NCBI RefSeq assembly: GCF_900113335.1
Contig: NZ_FOOX01000012.1
Span: forward strand, 114,540-178,539
Direction of reading: 5' to 3'
DNA from: Desulfotruncus arcticus DSM 17038
Lineage (GTDB): Bacteria; Bacillota; Desulfotomaculia; Desulfotomaculales; Desulfallaceae
DNA length: 64,000 nt
The notes beneath the pieces were generated by a model. It had not been told where the DNA came from. It made no database searches and saw only the letters and a program-made list of their open reading frames with translations. Numbering within the stretch: the first letter of the stretch is position 1; every line of letters begins with the position of its first letter. Of the stretch, positions 19,234 through 28,382 are shown piece by piece. The position numbers and the translations under genes are program-made.

Positions 19234-20388
19234 GTGGCCAGAAAAATGATTTATGTTTTAATCGCTGCACTTTTTGCCGCTACCGGGTTTTATGTTGGCA
19301 TGTATCTTGTAGGCCAGGACCTGATTCCCCTACCGAAAGCTATACCTCAGCTTGGTCCCGGTTTTATTGGTTTGACTACCTTGGTTGGTATAGTTTTAGG
19401 TATTATCCTGACTCCCTGGATTATTAAAATTTCCCTCTGGCTGACTGCATTATTGGAACAAATGCTTAGCAGGACGCCTGTTCAGGACCTGGTAATGGGT
19501 TCAGTAGGGTTGATTATCGGACTCATAATAGCTAATTTATTGGGCACCATTTTTTCTTTTATGGGTTTTATTGGTAAAATTATCTGGATAATGGCAACGC
19601 TCCTGCTTGGTTATTTGGGGATGACTGTTAGTGTTAAAAAGCGTGAAGAAATTATTGGGGCTTTGGGCAGCATATCCAGGTTTGGCGGTTCAAAAGATAA
19701 GTCTGCTCAGGATGGAAAGCAGGTCGGGTCTCAAAAAATTCTCGATACCAGTGTCATAATTGATGGTAGAATAGCAGACTTATGCGCCAGCGGGTTCATC
19801 GAGGGTACCTTGCTGGTGCCTGGTTTCGTGCTGGAAGAACTGCGTCATATTGCAGATTCCTCTGATTTATTAAAGCGCAACAGGGGACGGCGGGGGTTGG
19901 ACATATTAAATGACTTGCGGAAAGGTTCAAACGTCAAGGTGGCAATTTATGAAAACACCAAAGGCATTGACGAGAACGCTGAAGTTGACACAAAACTGGT
20001 CAAGTTGGCGCAAAAAATAGGCGCTAAAATTCTTACCAACGATTTTAACTTAAATAAAGTAGCCGAATTGCATGGTGTAAGAGTGCTGAACATCAACGAG
20101 CTTGCCAACGCTGTTAAACCGATAGTATTGCCCGGTGAAGAGATGGTAGTGCAGGTGGTTAAGGAAGGTAAGGAAAGCGGTCAAGGCGTTGCCTACCTTG
20201 ATGATGGAACGATGATTGTTGTTGACGGCGGCAAGAGACACATGAACCAGGTTATTACCGTTACCGTCACCAGCGTGCTGCAAACGGCTGCGGGGCGAAT
20301 GATTTTTGCCAAACCCAAAAGCGATAAAAGAAGTGATGTGCCGCACCCCGATGCTCAAAGATACAAAGAGGTGAACGTGCTTGGGTAG
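19234..20388 (+). CDS. Membrane-anchored PIN/TRAM-domain protein (YacL family)
   Basis: 384 residues. Four predicted transmembrane helices occupy roughly residues 1-130. A PIN-type nuclease domain follows (ILDTSVIIDGRIADL, with later acidic residues in DVDTKL-like and LTNDFNLNKVA positions), then a C-terminal TRAM RNA-binding domain. Family members are integral membrane proteins of uncertain RNA-related function. GTG start behind AAAGGAGGTGAG. It overlaps ispD by 8 bases. Confidence 0.9.
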   Translation: MARKMIYVLIAALFAATGFYVGMYLVGQDLIPLPKAIPQLGPGFIGLTTLVGIVLGIILTPWIIKISLWLTALLEQMLSRTPVQDLVMGSVGLIIGLIIANLLGTIFSFMGFIGKIIWIMATLLLGYLGMTVSVKKREEIIGALGSISRFGGSKDKSAQDGKQVGSQKILDTSVIIDGRIADLCASGFIEGTLLVPGFVLEELRHIADSSDLLKRNRGRRGLDILNDLRKGSNVKVAIYENTKGIDENAEVDTKLVKLAQKIGAKILTNDFNLNKVAELHGVRVLNINELANAVKPIVLPGEEMVVQVVKEGKESGQGVAYLDDGTMIVVDGGKRHMNQVITVTVTSVLQTAAGRMIFAKPKSDKRSDVPHPDAQRYKEVNVLG

Positions 20389-21073
20389 CGTTTACGCCAT
20401 CGTGCCGGCTGCGGGCGGCAGCACGAGGATGGGTGGTGTCAATAAACAGTTGATCGACCTGGCAGGTCGTTTGGTAGTGGAATATAGTTTAAGGGTGTTG
20501 CTGGAAGTGCCGGTAGCGGGAATAGTGTTAGTGGTTCCACCCGGTGAAGAACAAAAGTTTTTGGATCAGCTCAAACATTTACTAAAAGACCAGAACATCC
20601 AAATTGTTGCCGGCGGTGCCAACAGGCGCGATTCGGTAGGGCAGGGCCTGTTGGCCCTGCCTGCTGGTGTTGAGATGGTTATCGTCCACGATGGCGCGCG
20701 GCCTTTGGCGCGGCGCGAACACATACAGGAGGCCGTACAGGCAGCCGCAGAGTGGGGTGCCGCTACATTGGCCGTACCCGTTAAGGATACCGTAAAATTA
20801 GCGGGCAGCGGCGGTTTGGTTCAGGAAACTTTGCCCCGGGAAGAACTGTGGCAGGTTCAGACGCCCCAGGTTTTTAAATTGCCGCTGCTGCTGGAGGCGC
20901 ACCGGAAGGCTGCCGGGGATGGATTTATCGGAACCGACGACGCATCCCTGGTGGAACGGCTGGGTAAACCGGTCAAGCTGGTTCGTGGTGACTACTCCAA
21001 TATTAAGATCACCACACCGGAAGATCTAATCATAGCCAAAGCACTTTTGGGGTCAGGCTTAAACCAATTATAA
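20381..21073 (+). CDS. ispD: 2-C-methyl-D-erythritol 4-phosphate cytidylyltransferase
   Basis: 230 residues. N-terminal nucleotide-binding loop AAGGSTRMGG with NKQ, VIVHDGARP in the middle, and GTDDASLVE near the C-terminus. It makes CDP-ME in the MEP isoprenoid pathway. TTG start behind AAAGAGGTGA, coupled to the PIN/TRAM gene. The last codons and stop lie inside a palindromic element (21049-21133), so the natural C-terminus may have been replaced. ispF follows. Confidence 0.95.
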   Translation: MGSVYAIVPAAGGSTRMGGVNKQLIDLAGRLVVEYSLRVLLEVPVAGIVLVVPPGEEQKFLDQLKHLLKDQNIQIVAGGANRRDSVGQGLLALPAGVEMVIVHDGARPLARREHIQEAVQAAAEWGAATLAVPVKDTVKLAGSGGLVQETLPREELWQVQTPQVFKLPLLLEAHRKAAGDGFIGTDDASLVERLGKPVKLVRGDYSNIKITTPEDLIIAKALLGSGLNQL

Positions 21074-21133
21074 TAAACGAGAAATTTAAATATTTTGATA
21101 TAATAGTTATTATAGATAGTTTAGCCTGACCCC
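21049..21133. repeat. 85-bp palindromic element straddling the ispD stop
   Basis: GGGGTCAGGCTTAAAC (21049-21064) is inverted as GTTTAGCCTGACCCC (21119-21133) with one bulged base. The A/T-rich interior can pair further. It resembles REP-type hairpins with GGGGTCAGG ends. The ispD stop (21071-21073) falls in the left half. Confidence 0.8.
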
Positions 21134-21155
21134 TTAACTGTGGGGGTGGGTTTAA

Positions 21156-21632
21156 TTGCGGGTGGGAATAGGATATGATGTACACAGGCTGGTGACGGGT
21201 AGGCCGTTGATTCTGGGTGGGGTTGAGATACCTTACCACCTTGGATTGGACGGTCATTCCGATGCAGATGTTCTGGTTCATGCAGTAATGGATGCCTTAC
21301 TGGGGGCCGTTGGAGCCGGTGATATCGGCAAGCATTTCCCGGATACCGATATCCGCTATAAAGGGATTTCGAGCCTGGTACTCCTGAAACGGGTTGTTGA
21401 CCACATCAATTCGTTAGCGTGGGAAGTTGGCAACGTGGATGCCGTGGTAATTGCCCAGACTCCTAAATTATCGCCATACATAGAAGATATGGTGCGTAAT
21501 ATGGCCAGGGTAATGCATGTCGATCCGGGGATTATTAATGTCAAGGCAACCACTACCGAAAAACTTGGCTTTGAGGGACTGGGCGAGGGTATTGCCGCTC
21601 AGGCGATAGCGTTGGTTTTACGCCACCAATAG
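21156..21632 (+). CDS. ispF: 2-C-methyl-D-erythritol 2,4-cyclodiphosphate synthase
   Basis: 158 residues. GYDVHRL and LGGVEIPYHLGLDGHSDADV give the metal-binding Asp/His set. HAVMDALLGA and TTTEKLGFEG close the active site. It converts CDP-ME 2-phosphate to MEcPP, following IspD in the MEP pathway. TTG start behind a G-rich site. Confidence 0.96.
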   Translation: MRVGIGYDVHRLVTGRPLILGGVEIPYHLGLDGHSDADVLVHAVMDALLGAVGAGDIGKHFPDTDIRYKGISSLVLLKRVVDHINSLAWEVGNVDAVVIAQTPKLSPYIEDMVRNMARVMHVDPGIINVKATTTEKLGFEGLGEGIAAQAIALVLRHQ

Positions 21633-21637
21633 TAAGC

Positions 21638-21667
21638 AAACCGTATTCCCTCGGGATGCGGTTTTTG
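21638..21667 (+). terminator. Terminator after ispF
   Basis: An AAACCG...TCCC arm pairs with GGGA...CGGTTT, followed by TTTTT. Confidence 0.75.
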
Positions 21668-21678
21668 TATGTTAAAAG

Positions 21679-21708
21679 TTGCTAGCCTTAAACGGGCAGT
21701 GATATAAT
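21679..21708 (+). promoter_or_regulatory. Probable gltX promoter
   Basis: TTGCTA at 21679-21684, 18-base spacer, TATAAT at 21703-21708, 40 bases ahead of gltX. Confidence 0.55.
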
Positions 21709-21747
21709 GAATTGTCGAAAAACGACATTGTTAAGGAGTGAACCTAG

Positions 21748-23223
21748 TTGAGTGATTTTAAAGAGATTAAAGTAAGATTTGCACCCAGCCCGACGGGGCC
21801 TTTACATATCGGCGGGGCCCGGTCCGCCTTGTTTAACTGGCTGTTTGCGCGCCGTTACGGCGGCAAGTTTATTGTCCGGATTGAAGATACAGACTTGGAC
21901 CGCTCTTCCAGGGAATCCGAGGATAATATAGTATCCTCGCTGCGCTGGTTGGGTATGGATTGGGATGAGGGCATCTCAGTGGGAGGAACAGGCGGTCCCT
22001 ACAGACAAACGGAGCGCCTGGACATTTATACCCGATATGCCGATCAACTGCTGGATCAGGGGTTGGCCTATAAGTGCTATTGCAGCGAAGAGGAACTGGC
22101 GGCTCAGCGGGAAGAACAGCTGGCAGCAGGAGAAATGGTGCGGTATACCGGCAAGTGCCGGGATTTAACGCCCGAAGACTGCGAACGCCTGGAAAAAGAA
22201 GGGCGCAAGCCTGTAATTAGATTTAAAGTTCCTTTGGGCGGAAATGTAGTAATCAACGATATTGTCAGGGGAGAAGTCAGTTTTGAATGTGACGGCATCG
22301 GTGACTACATTATTGTTAAATCCGATGGGATTCCCACCTATAATTTTGCTGTGGTGGTTGACGATCATCTGATGTCTATCAGTCATGTGATCAGGGCCGA
22401 GGAGCACCTTTCCAACACTCCAAGGCAGGTTTTAATTTATAATGCTTTAAACTGGCCTAAACCGGAATTTGCCCACGTTTCATTAATTTTGGGCAAAGAC
22501 CGTTCAAAGATGAGTAAGCGGCATGGAGCCACCTCAATTGAGCAATACCGCCAATTAGGCTATTTGCCGGAAGCTATGGCCAACTTTCTGGCTTTGTTGG
22601 GCTGGTCTTCCGGCAAGGAGCAGGAGGTCTTTTCCCTGGCGGAGCTGGGCGGCCAGTTTTCTCTTGACCGGGTGGTAAAAAGCCCGGCGGTTTTTGACCT
22701 GGAAAAGTTAAACTGGCTGAATAGCCACTATATTAAAACCAGCTCCATAGAAAGAATTACTGAACTTGCCGTGCCTTTTTTGCAGAAAGCTGGATATCTA
22801 TCTGAAAATGTTGATGACAAAACCATGGAAAAGGTACAGTTGGTGGTTGTAGCGGTTCGCGATTATCTGGAATACCTGGCCCAGATTAACGACCATGTTG
22901 CTGTGTTCTTTAATGATCCTGAATACGGTGATCCCGAAGCCCGGGAAGTTCTGTCCCAGGAAGAAACCCCCGCGGTGCTGCGGGCGGTCAGGGACAAGCT
23001 GGCGGCAATGCCTTCTGAACGTATGGATGAAGCTGCGGCAAAAGGCCTGCTGAAAAAGCTGCCCAAGGAGTTGGGGCTGGGGGGCAAGAAGGTCTATTTG
23101 CCTTTAAGGTCGGCCTTAACCGGTAAAACCCGTGGGCCCGAATTGTATCACCTGCTCCCCGCCCTGGGCAACAGTGCGGCGATTCGCAGGCTGGAAAAGG
23201 CGTTGGACGCTGCGGGGCGCTGA
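21748..23223 (+). CDS. gltX: Glutamyl-tRNA synthetase
   Basis: 491 residues, class I. HIGH signature in [18 protein letters not shown] and KMSKS in [11 protein letters not shown]; the C-terminal helical anticodon-binding domain is complete. In bacteria lacking GlnRS the enzyme also misacylates tRNA-Gln for GatCAB, but that cannot be judged here. TTG start behind TTAAGGAG. cysE and cysS follow, the classic gltX-cysE-cysS order. Confidence 0.96.
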   Translation: MSDFKEIKVRFAPSPTGPLHIGGARSALFNWLFARRYGGKFIVRIEDTDLDRSSRESEDNIVSSLRWLGMDWDEGISVGGTGGPYRQTERLDIYTRYADQLLDQGLAYKCYCSEEELAAQREEQLAAGEMVRYTGKCRDLTPEDCERLEKEGRKPVIRFKVPLGGNVVINDIVRGEVSFECDGIGDYIIVKSDGIPTYNFAVVVDDHLMSISHVIRAEEHLSNTPRQVLIYNALNWPKPEFAHVSLILGKDRSKMSKRHGATSIEQYRQLGYLPEAMANFLALLGWSSGKEQEVFSLAELGGQFSLDRVVKSPAVFDLEKLNWLNSHYIKTSSIERITELAVPFLQKAGYLSENVDDKTMEKVQLVVVAVRDYLEYLAQINDHVAVFFNDPEYGDPEAREVLSQEETPAVLRAVRDKLAAMPSERMDEAAAKGLLKKLPKELGLGGKKVYLPLRSALTGKTRGPELYHLLPALGNSAAIRRLEKALDAAGR

Positions 23224-23238
23224 TTGGAGGGATATACT

Positions 23239-23952
23239 TTGCTCGGTCGGATCCGAAAAGAGATAAATGCGGTGTTTGAGCGGGACCCGGCCGCCAAATC
23301 ATTGCTGGAAGTATTGTTTTGTTATCCCGGGCTGCACGCGATAATACTGCACAGGGTGGCTCATTTTTTCTACTGCCGTCAATTTTTCTTTATCGCACGG
23401 TTGATTTCTCAGATAGCCAGAGCCCTTACTCAAATTGAAATTCACCCCGGAGCCAAAATTGGCGAAGGTCTTTTTATTGACCACGGGGCCGGGGTGGTAA
23501 TCGGGGAAACTGCAGAAGTAGGCAATAACGTTACCATTTATCAGGGGGTAACCCTGGGCGGTACGGGCAAGGAAAAGGGGAAACGGCACCCGACCATCGA
23601 AGACAATGTGGTGATCAGCACCGGGGCCAAAATACTTGGCTCCTTTACCGTGGGGAAAAACAGTAAAATCGGTGCCGGTTCTGTGGTATTGAAGCCGGTG
23701 CCTCCCAATAGTACAGTTGTAGGGGTGCCCGGCAAAGTGGTTATCCGGGACGGTGAAAAGGTAGAAACGGCTCGAATGGAGGCGATAGACCTGCGGCATG
23801 ATTTGCTGCCGGACCCCGTTGCAGAGACTATACTTAGCCTGCAAAAAAATATTGAGGTGTTGGAAAAACGATTATTGGAAATAGAAAAGAGCTCAAACTC
23901 AAAGGACGGTTCAGATAAGTGTGTTAAAAAAATAGGAGTCAGGAGACAGTAG
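23239..23952 (+). CDS. cysE: Serine O-acetyltransferase
   Basis: 237 residues. N-terminal helical domain, then left-handed beta-helix hexapeptide repeats ([34 protein letters not shown]) with the catalytic-type His in DHG and the acetyl-CoA loop. It makes O-acetylserine for cysteine synthesis. Start TTG 23239 is chosen for GGAGGG upstream rather than TTG 23224. The extreme C-terminus and stop are encoded by the left arm of an inverted repeat (23938-24068). Confidence 0.93.
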   Translation: MLGRIRKEINAVFERDPAAKSLLEVLFCYPGLHAIILHRVAHFFYCRQFFFIARLISQIARALTQIEIHPGAKIGEGLFIDHGAGVVIGETAEVGNNVTIYQGVTLGGTGKEKGKRHPTIEDNVVISTGAKILGSFTVGKNSKIGAGSVVLKPVPPNSTVVGVPGKVVIRDGEKVETARMEAIDLRHDLLPDPVAETILSLQKNIEVLEKRLLEIEKSSNSKDGSDKCVKKIGVRRQ

Positions 23953-24068
23953 TCAGAAATCAAAAGAAGTCAGAATGGTAAAATCAGACATAACAATAGA
24001 TGAACAGATTTCCGGAAACATATTCCAGAGGTATTCTAACTACTGAATTCTGACTACTGACTCCTGAC
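23938..24068. repeat. Inverted-repeat element between cysE and cysS
   Basis: The left arm (23938-23958, GTCAGGAG then CAGTAGTCAGAA) and right arm (24048-24068) are inverted with a single mismatch over 21 bases, about 90 bases apart. The same GTCAGGAGTCAGAAT motif bounds the element at 53244-53585. The cysE stop lies in the left arm. Confidence 0.75.
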
Positions 24069-24099
24069 GACCTGATTTATAAAAGGGGGATTAGGAGTC

Positions 24100-25554
24100 G
24101 TGTTGATATATAATACCCTGTCCAGGCGCAAGGAAGATTTTGTGCCGCGGGAACCCGGCAAGGTGACCATGTATGTATGCGGGCCGACCACATACAATTT
24201 CATCCATCTTGGGAACGCGCGTCCAATAGTTGTCTTTGATACGGTACGCCGCTATTTAAAGTATAAAGGCTACAATGTTTTATACGTGCAAAACTTTACA
24301 GATATAGACGATAAAATTATCAACCGGGCCCGGGAGCTGGCAGAAGAACCGCTGAATCTGGCGTCCCGCTATGTAGAAGAATACTTTAAAGACGCTGACG
24401 CTTTACATGTTATGCGCGCTGATATTCACCCCAGGGTATCAGGGCACCTGTATGAAATACTCAATATGATAAAAACTCTTGTGGACAAAGGCTATGCCTA
24501 TGCTGTGGACGGAGATGTTTATTACGAAGTTCGCAAATTTGCGTATTATGGCAAGTTATCGGGCCGGACCCTGGAAGATATGCAGGCGGGAGCCAGGGTT
24601 GATGTCAATGAACGGAAGCGGGACCCCATGGACTTTGCCCTATGGAAAGCCGCCAAGCCGGGAGAACCGGCCTGGGACAGTCCCTGGGGTAAAGGCAGGC
24701 CGGGCTGGCATATTGAGTGCTCCGCCATGTCCCTGAAGTATTTAGGTGAAAACTTCGACATCCACGGCGGCGGTTTTGACTTGATTTTCCCTCATCACGA
24801 GAATGAAATTGCCCAGTCCGAGGCGGCATCGGGCGCTCCTTTTGCCCGGTATTGGATGCATAACGGATTTATTACCATCAACCAGGAAAAGATGAGCAAA
24901 TCTCTGGGCAACTTCTTTCTGGTGCGCGATATATTGGAAAAATTTGATCCGGAAGTGGTTCGTTTTTACCTTTTGGGTACGCATTACCGCAGCCCGCTGG
25001 ACTTTGATGATGAAAAATTAACCGCCGCCTCCAGGGGGCTGGAGCGGCTGAAAACCAGCTTTACCCTGCTTGAAGAGGCTTTGGCGGGTTATGATGCAGG
25101 GGCGGGCGGAAGGCCGGACCCCACGCTTTCATTGCGACTGGATGAATTGCGCGGCGAGTTTGAAGCAGCTATGGATGATGATTTTAACACCGCTCTGGCC
25201 ATCGGCACCTGGTTTGACCTGGCTCGTGATATTAATTCCAGTCTAAATAAAGATACTTTTGCCGGGGAAGCTGAAAAGAATGCCGCTTTATCCAAAGCCC
25301 GTGAATTATTCAATGACTTTAACCGTGTTTTAGGTGTATTTAGAATTGAAAACGGGAAAATTGCCATACAAAGCTCCGGTGGTGAAAGTGAAGGTTTGGT
25401 AGAAGGTCTGGTTGATTTAATTATTGAAATAAGGCAGGAAGCCAGGAAAAAGAAAGATTGGCCCACCGCAGACCGCATTCGTGACCGCTTAAAGGATTTA
25501 AATATCATCCTGGAAGACACTCCTTCCGGGGTGCGTTGGAAAAAGCAAGGGTAA
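24100..25554 (+). CDS. cysS: Cysteinyl-tRNA synthetase
   Basis: 484 residues, class [17 protein letters not shown] (HIGH equivalent), zinc ligands in the Cys/CSAM/HHENE positions ([18 protein letters not shown]), and [12 protein letters not shown] 24100 or TTG 24103 could start; both follow TTAGGAG closely. mrnC begins one base after its stop, so they share a transcript. Confidence 0.96.
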   Translation: MLIYNTLSRRKEDFVPREPGKVTMYVCGPTTYNFIHLGNARPIVVFDTVRRYLKYKGYNVLYVQNFTDIDDKIINRARELAEEPLNLASRYVEEYFKDADALHVMRADIHPRVSGHLYEILNMIKTLVDKGYAYAVDGDVYYEVRKFAYYGKLSGRTLEDMQAGARVDVNERKRDPMDFALWKAAKPGEPAWDSPWGKGRPGWHIECSAMSLKYLGENFDIHGGGFDLIFPHHENEIAQSEAASGAPFARYWMHNGFITINQEKMSKSLGNFFLVRDILEKFDPEVVRFYLLGTHYRSPLDFDDEKLTAASRGLERLKTSFTLLEEALAGYDAGAGGRPDPTLSLRLDELRGEFEAAMDDDFNTALAIGTWFDLARDINSSLNKDTFAGEAEKNAALSKARELFNDFNRVLGVFRIENGKIAIQSSGGESEGLVEGLVDLIIEIRQEARKKKDWPTADRIRDRLKDLNIILEDTPSGVRWKKQG

Positions 25555-25555
25555 T

Positions 25556-25984
25556 ATGTTCGGATTTATCGATTCAAACGTTAAGCCGGAAGAGCTTTCC
25601 GCCCTGGTGCTTGCCTATGTCGGTGATGCGGTATACGAGTTGGCGGTTCGGGAATACCTTGTCGGACGTGGTCCGGCTAATGTGAATAAACTCCACCGGG
25701 AAGCGGTCCGTCGTGTTCGTGCTTCTACTCAGGCTATGATTTTTCACGCTCTTGAAGGACGCCTCAGTAAAACCGAAGAAGCTGTGGCCCGTCGCGGCAG
25801 GAATGCCAAATCCGGCCATGGCCCCCGGGGAGACAGTATCCTCGAATATCGTCATAGCACTGGTTTTGAAAGTCTGGTGGGCTATCTTTATTTAAGCCGG
25901 GACTGGGTCAGGCTTGAAGAAATATTGGTACTCGCCCGGCAGGTTATAGAGAGTGAACTGGAATCAAACGCGCCAAATCAGTAA
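25556..25984 (+). CDS. mrnC: Mini-ribonuclease III
   Basis: 142 residues with an RNase III catalytic domain only (no dsRNA-binding domain). LAYVGDAVYELAVREYL carries the catalytic acidic residue, and STGFESLVGYLYL is the second signature. In Bacillus this enzyme matures 23S rRNA. It is adjacent to cysS as usual. The 3' end carries a perfect 11-bp inverted repeat (25968-26000) spanning the stop, perhaps a weak terminator. Confidence 0.95.
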   Translation: MFGFIDSNVKPEELSALVLAYVGDAVYELAVREYLVGRGPANVNKLHREAVRRVRASTQAMIFHALEGRLSKTEEAVARRGRNAKSGHGPRGDSILEYRHSTGFESLVGYLYLSRDWVRLEEILVLARQVIESELESNAPNQ

Positions 25985-26000
25985 AAATTATTTGGCGCGT
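25968..26000 (+). terminator. Inverted repeat at the mrnC stop
   Basis: ACGCGCCAAAT (25968-25978) pairs with ATTTGGCGCGT (25990-26000). No T-run follows, so terminator function is uncertain. It marks the left edge of the AT-rich island. Confidence 0.45.
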
Positions 26001-26105
26001 CTTCACAAGCTTGCTAAATATATGGAATAGAGAGGTTTCCCGCAGTCTTTTAACTCAAATTACTGATGGCACAATTGCCAAAATAGAAGAGTGAGGCAAT
26101 TTATT

Positions 26106-26936
26106 ATGAGCAAAGCTGATAATATTTTCATTGCCATGTGTAAGGATATCCTTAAAAAAGGTATTTCTTCTGAAGGGCAAATTGTAAGAGCTAAATGGGA
26201 GGATGGTACCCCAGCTCATACAATTAAAAAGTTTGCTATTATTAATAGATATAATCTTTCAGAAGAATTTCCTATCCTTACATTAAGGCCGACAAATTTC
26301 AAGGCTGCTATTGATGAAATACTTTGGATATGGCAAAAGAAATCAAGTAATATTAAAGATCTTAATAGCCGTATCTGGGATAGTTGGGCTAATGAGGACG
26401 GTTCAATTGGCAAAGCATATGGCTATCAATTAGGTATAAGGCATGAATATCCCGAGGGGGAATTTGACCAAGTAGATAGGGTGCTATACGACCTAAAGCA
26501 TAATCCTTATAGTAGACGGATTATCGTTAATATGTATAATCATAATGATCTACATGAAATGAACCTGTATCCTTGTGCGTATAGTATGACATTTAACGTG
26601 ACTGGTAAAAAACTTAATGCCATACTGAATCAAAGATCACAAGACGTTCTTGTTGCAAATAATTGGAATGTAACACAGTATGCAATTTTGGTGCACATGT
26701 TTGCTCAAGTAAACAACCTTGAGCTGGGAGAACTCGTTCATGTTATTGCAGATGCGCACATATACGATAGACATATACCGCTGATTTCTGAACTGATTAA
26801 AAGAACCCCATTCCCAGCCCCTAAATTATTAATTAACCAAGAAAAGAAAGATTTTTATGATTTTAAGCTAGAAGACTTTGTTTTAGAGAACTATCGATGT
26901 GGTGTACAGATAAATAATATTCCTGTTGCTTTGTAA
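26106..26936 (+). CDS. thyA: Thymidylate synthase ThyA
   Basis: 276 residues. The catalytic Cys lies in LYPCAYSM, and the phosphate-binding NQRSQDVLVANNWNV and the C-terminal IPVAL are present. It methylates dUMP with methylene-tetrahydrofolate. ATG 26106 is chosen over GTG 26091, which overlaps the GAGTGAGG ribosome site. The gene is more A/T-rich than cysS or rlmB and sits where related genomes, as I recall, often have thyX, so transfer is likely (inference). The protein looks intact. Confidence 0.93.
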   Translation: MSKADNIFIAMCKDILKKGISSEGQIVRAKWEDGTPAHTIKKFAIINRYNLSEEFPILTLRPTNFKAAIDEILWIWQKKSSNIKDLNSRIWDSWANEDGSIGKAYGYQLGIRHEYPEGEFDQVDRVLYDLKHNPYSRRIIVNMYNHNDLHEMNLYPCAYSMTFNVTGKKLNAILNQRSQDVLVANNWNVTQYAILVHMFAQVNNLELGELVHVIADAHIYDRHIPLISELIKRTPFPAPKLLINQEKKDFYDFKLEDFVLENYRCGVQINNIPVAL

Positions 26937-26985
26937 AATGATAAAAATGAAAATTATTGTTGCTGTTTATTAAAGGGTGAAGTAG

Positions 26986-28366
26986 GTGAATGATTTGGAC
27001 CGGGAAACCCTGATAAATAAAGTATCTGAGGCGCTGTATGAGGATAGGGGGATAATTTTCGTAGGTAGTGGTGTATCATTTCCCTCAATAAATGTCGATT
27101 GGTTTAATTTATTAGACCCCTTTGCCAAGGATTTGGGTATAGAACTTGATAAAAACTATGATGATCTTCCATTAATTGCTCAATTTATTGTTAATGAATA
27201 CACTGGCAATCGTGGACCTTTGTTGAATGTAATATCAAAGATATTTTAACCAAAGCTTATCAATAAATAATTATCATATTGCTTTATCGACTACTAAAGT
27301 TTCTACAATCTGGACTACAAACTATGATACTTTACTTGAGAGGGCATTTTCGGAATTTTTGGTAGATGCTAAAGTCAATGACGACGCTATATCTAGAAAT
27401 GTTGTAAATTCTGATATTGAGATTTTGAAGATTCATGGATGTATATCCAGGTCTCACCATAAAGATATAATTATTACACAAGAGGATTACGAAGATTTCT
27501 TAATCAAAAGACCGGCAATGTCTCAGCGATTATGTAATGACCTTTTAAAAAAATCATTTTTGTTTATTGGCTATAGTTACAGAGACCCTAACATCAGAAA
27601 TATTATGATTGAAGCACGAAGATTAGCCCAAAAAACAACTCAAGAGCATTATTTAATTACTGCTATACCAAAAGATGATAATCCGGAATTTTTGGTGCAA
27701 AAAAAGAGAAGGCAGGAACTATGGTGTAAAGATTTAAAGAGACTAGGTATTTCAACCTTGTTAATAGAAAACCATGATCAACTTGAAAAGATATTGTTTG
27801 CAATAAGCCAAAAGTCAAGGGGTAAGACTATTTATGTAACAGGTTCCCATGAGAAAAATAGTCGGGTTGCACAACAATTAGGTAAGTTACTAGCAAAAGA
27901 AAATGAAATTATTCTTATCAGTGGACAATCTACAGGAATTGGGTCCAATGTTGTTTCTGCTTTTACGGAACAGTGTATTAACGATAAACAGGATATTCAT
28001 GGTAGACTTCAAATATTTCCGAACCCATATGCTGCCAATCCTAACTTTTCAAATGACCCAGCACTTTTACCGGACTTAAAAAGATGTAGATCAAAACTTA
28101 TGAATTCAACACAAGTGGTTATAGCTTTTAGCGGTGGAATGGGAACAGAAGCCGAAATAGAGGTGGCGAAAAATAGAAACTGTAAAATAGTACCTGTGGT
28201 ATTGGATAATAATGACCTGCAAAATAAGGTTATAAAAAAGGTTTTGGATGACGCTGCTAGATCATGTAATTTAAATGAACTTCCTAATGAGTATTATAAC
28301 AAGTTAATGGCTGGTGGTGTTTCGGCTGAGGATGTAATGGCGTGTATAAAGATAATTCTAAGGTAG
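26986..28366 (+). pseudogene. ThsA-like SIR2-SLOG protein (Thoeris effector type), frameshifted
   Basis: Two reading frames make one protein of about 459 residues. The first (26986-27249) holds the SIR2 NAD-binding start FVGSGVSF and ends at TAA in the run ATATTTTAACC. One T fewer would continue directly into the second frame with SIWTTNYDTLLERAF-type sequence (catalytic Asn in TTNYD), KIHGC (catalytic His) and FIGYSYRDPN. A C-terminal SLOG domain follows (YVTGS, ILISGQSTGIGSN, FSGGMGTEAEIEVA). This is the layout of ThsA, the NADase effector of Thoeris anti-phage defence, activated when the SLOG domain binds a cyclic ADP-ribose signal. No TIR-domain ThsB gene is seen nearby. The break could be a real mutation or a homopolymer error. 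Confidence 0.85.
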
Positions 28367-28382
28367 GGGGACTCTGAAATAA

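Noticed and set aside
23959..24099. T-box or other tRNA-responsive leader before cysS
   Set aside because: No T-box consensus or specifier loop is visible; the spacer is an inverted-repeat element.
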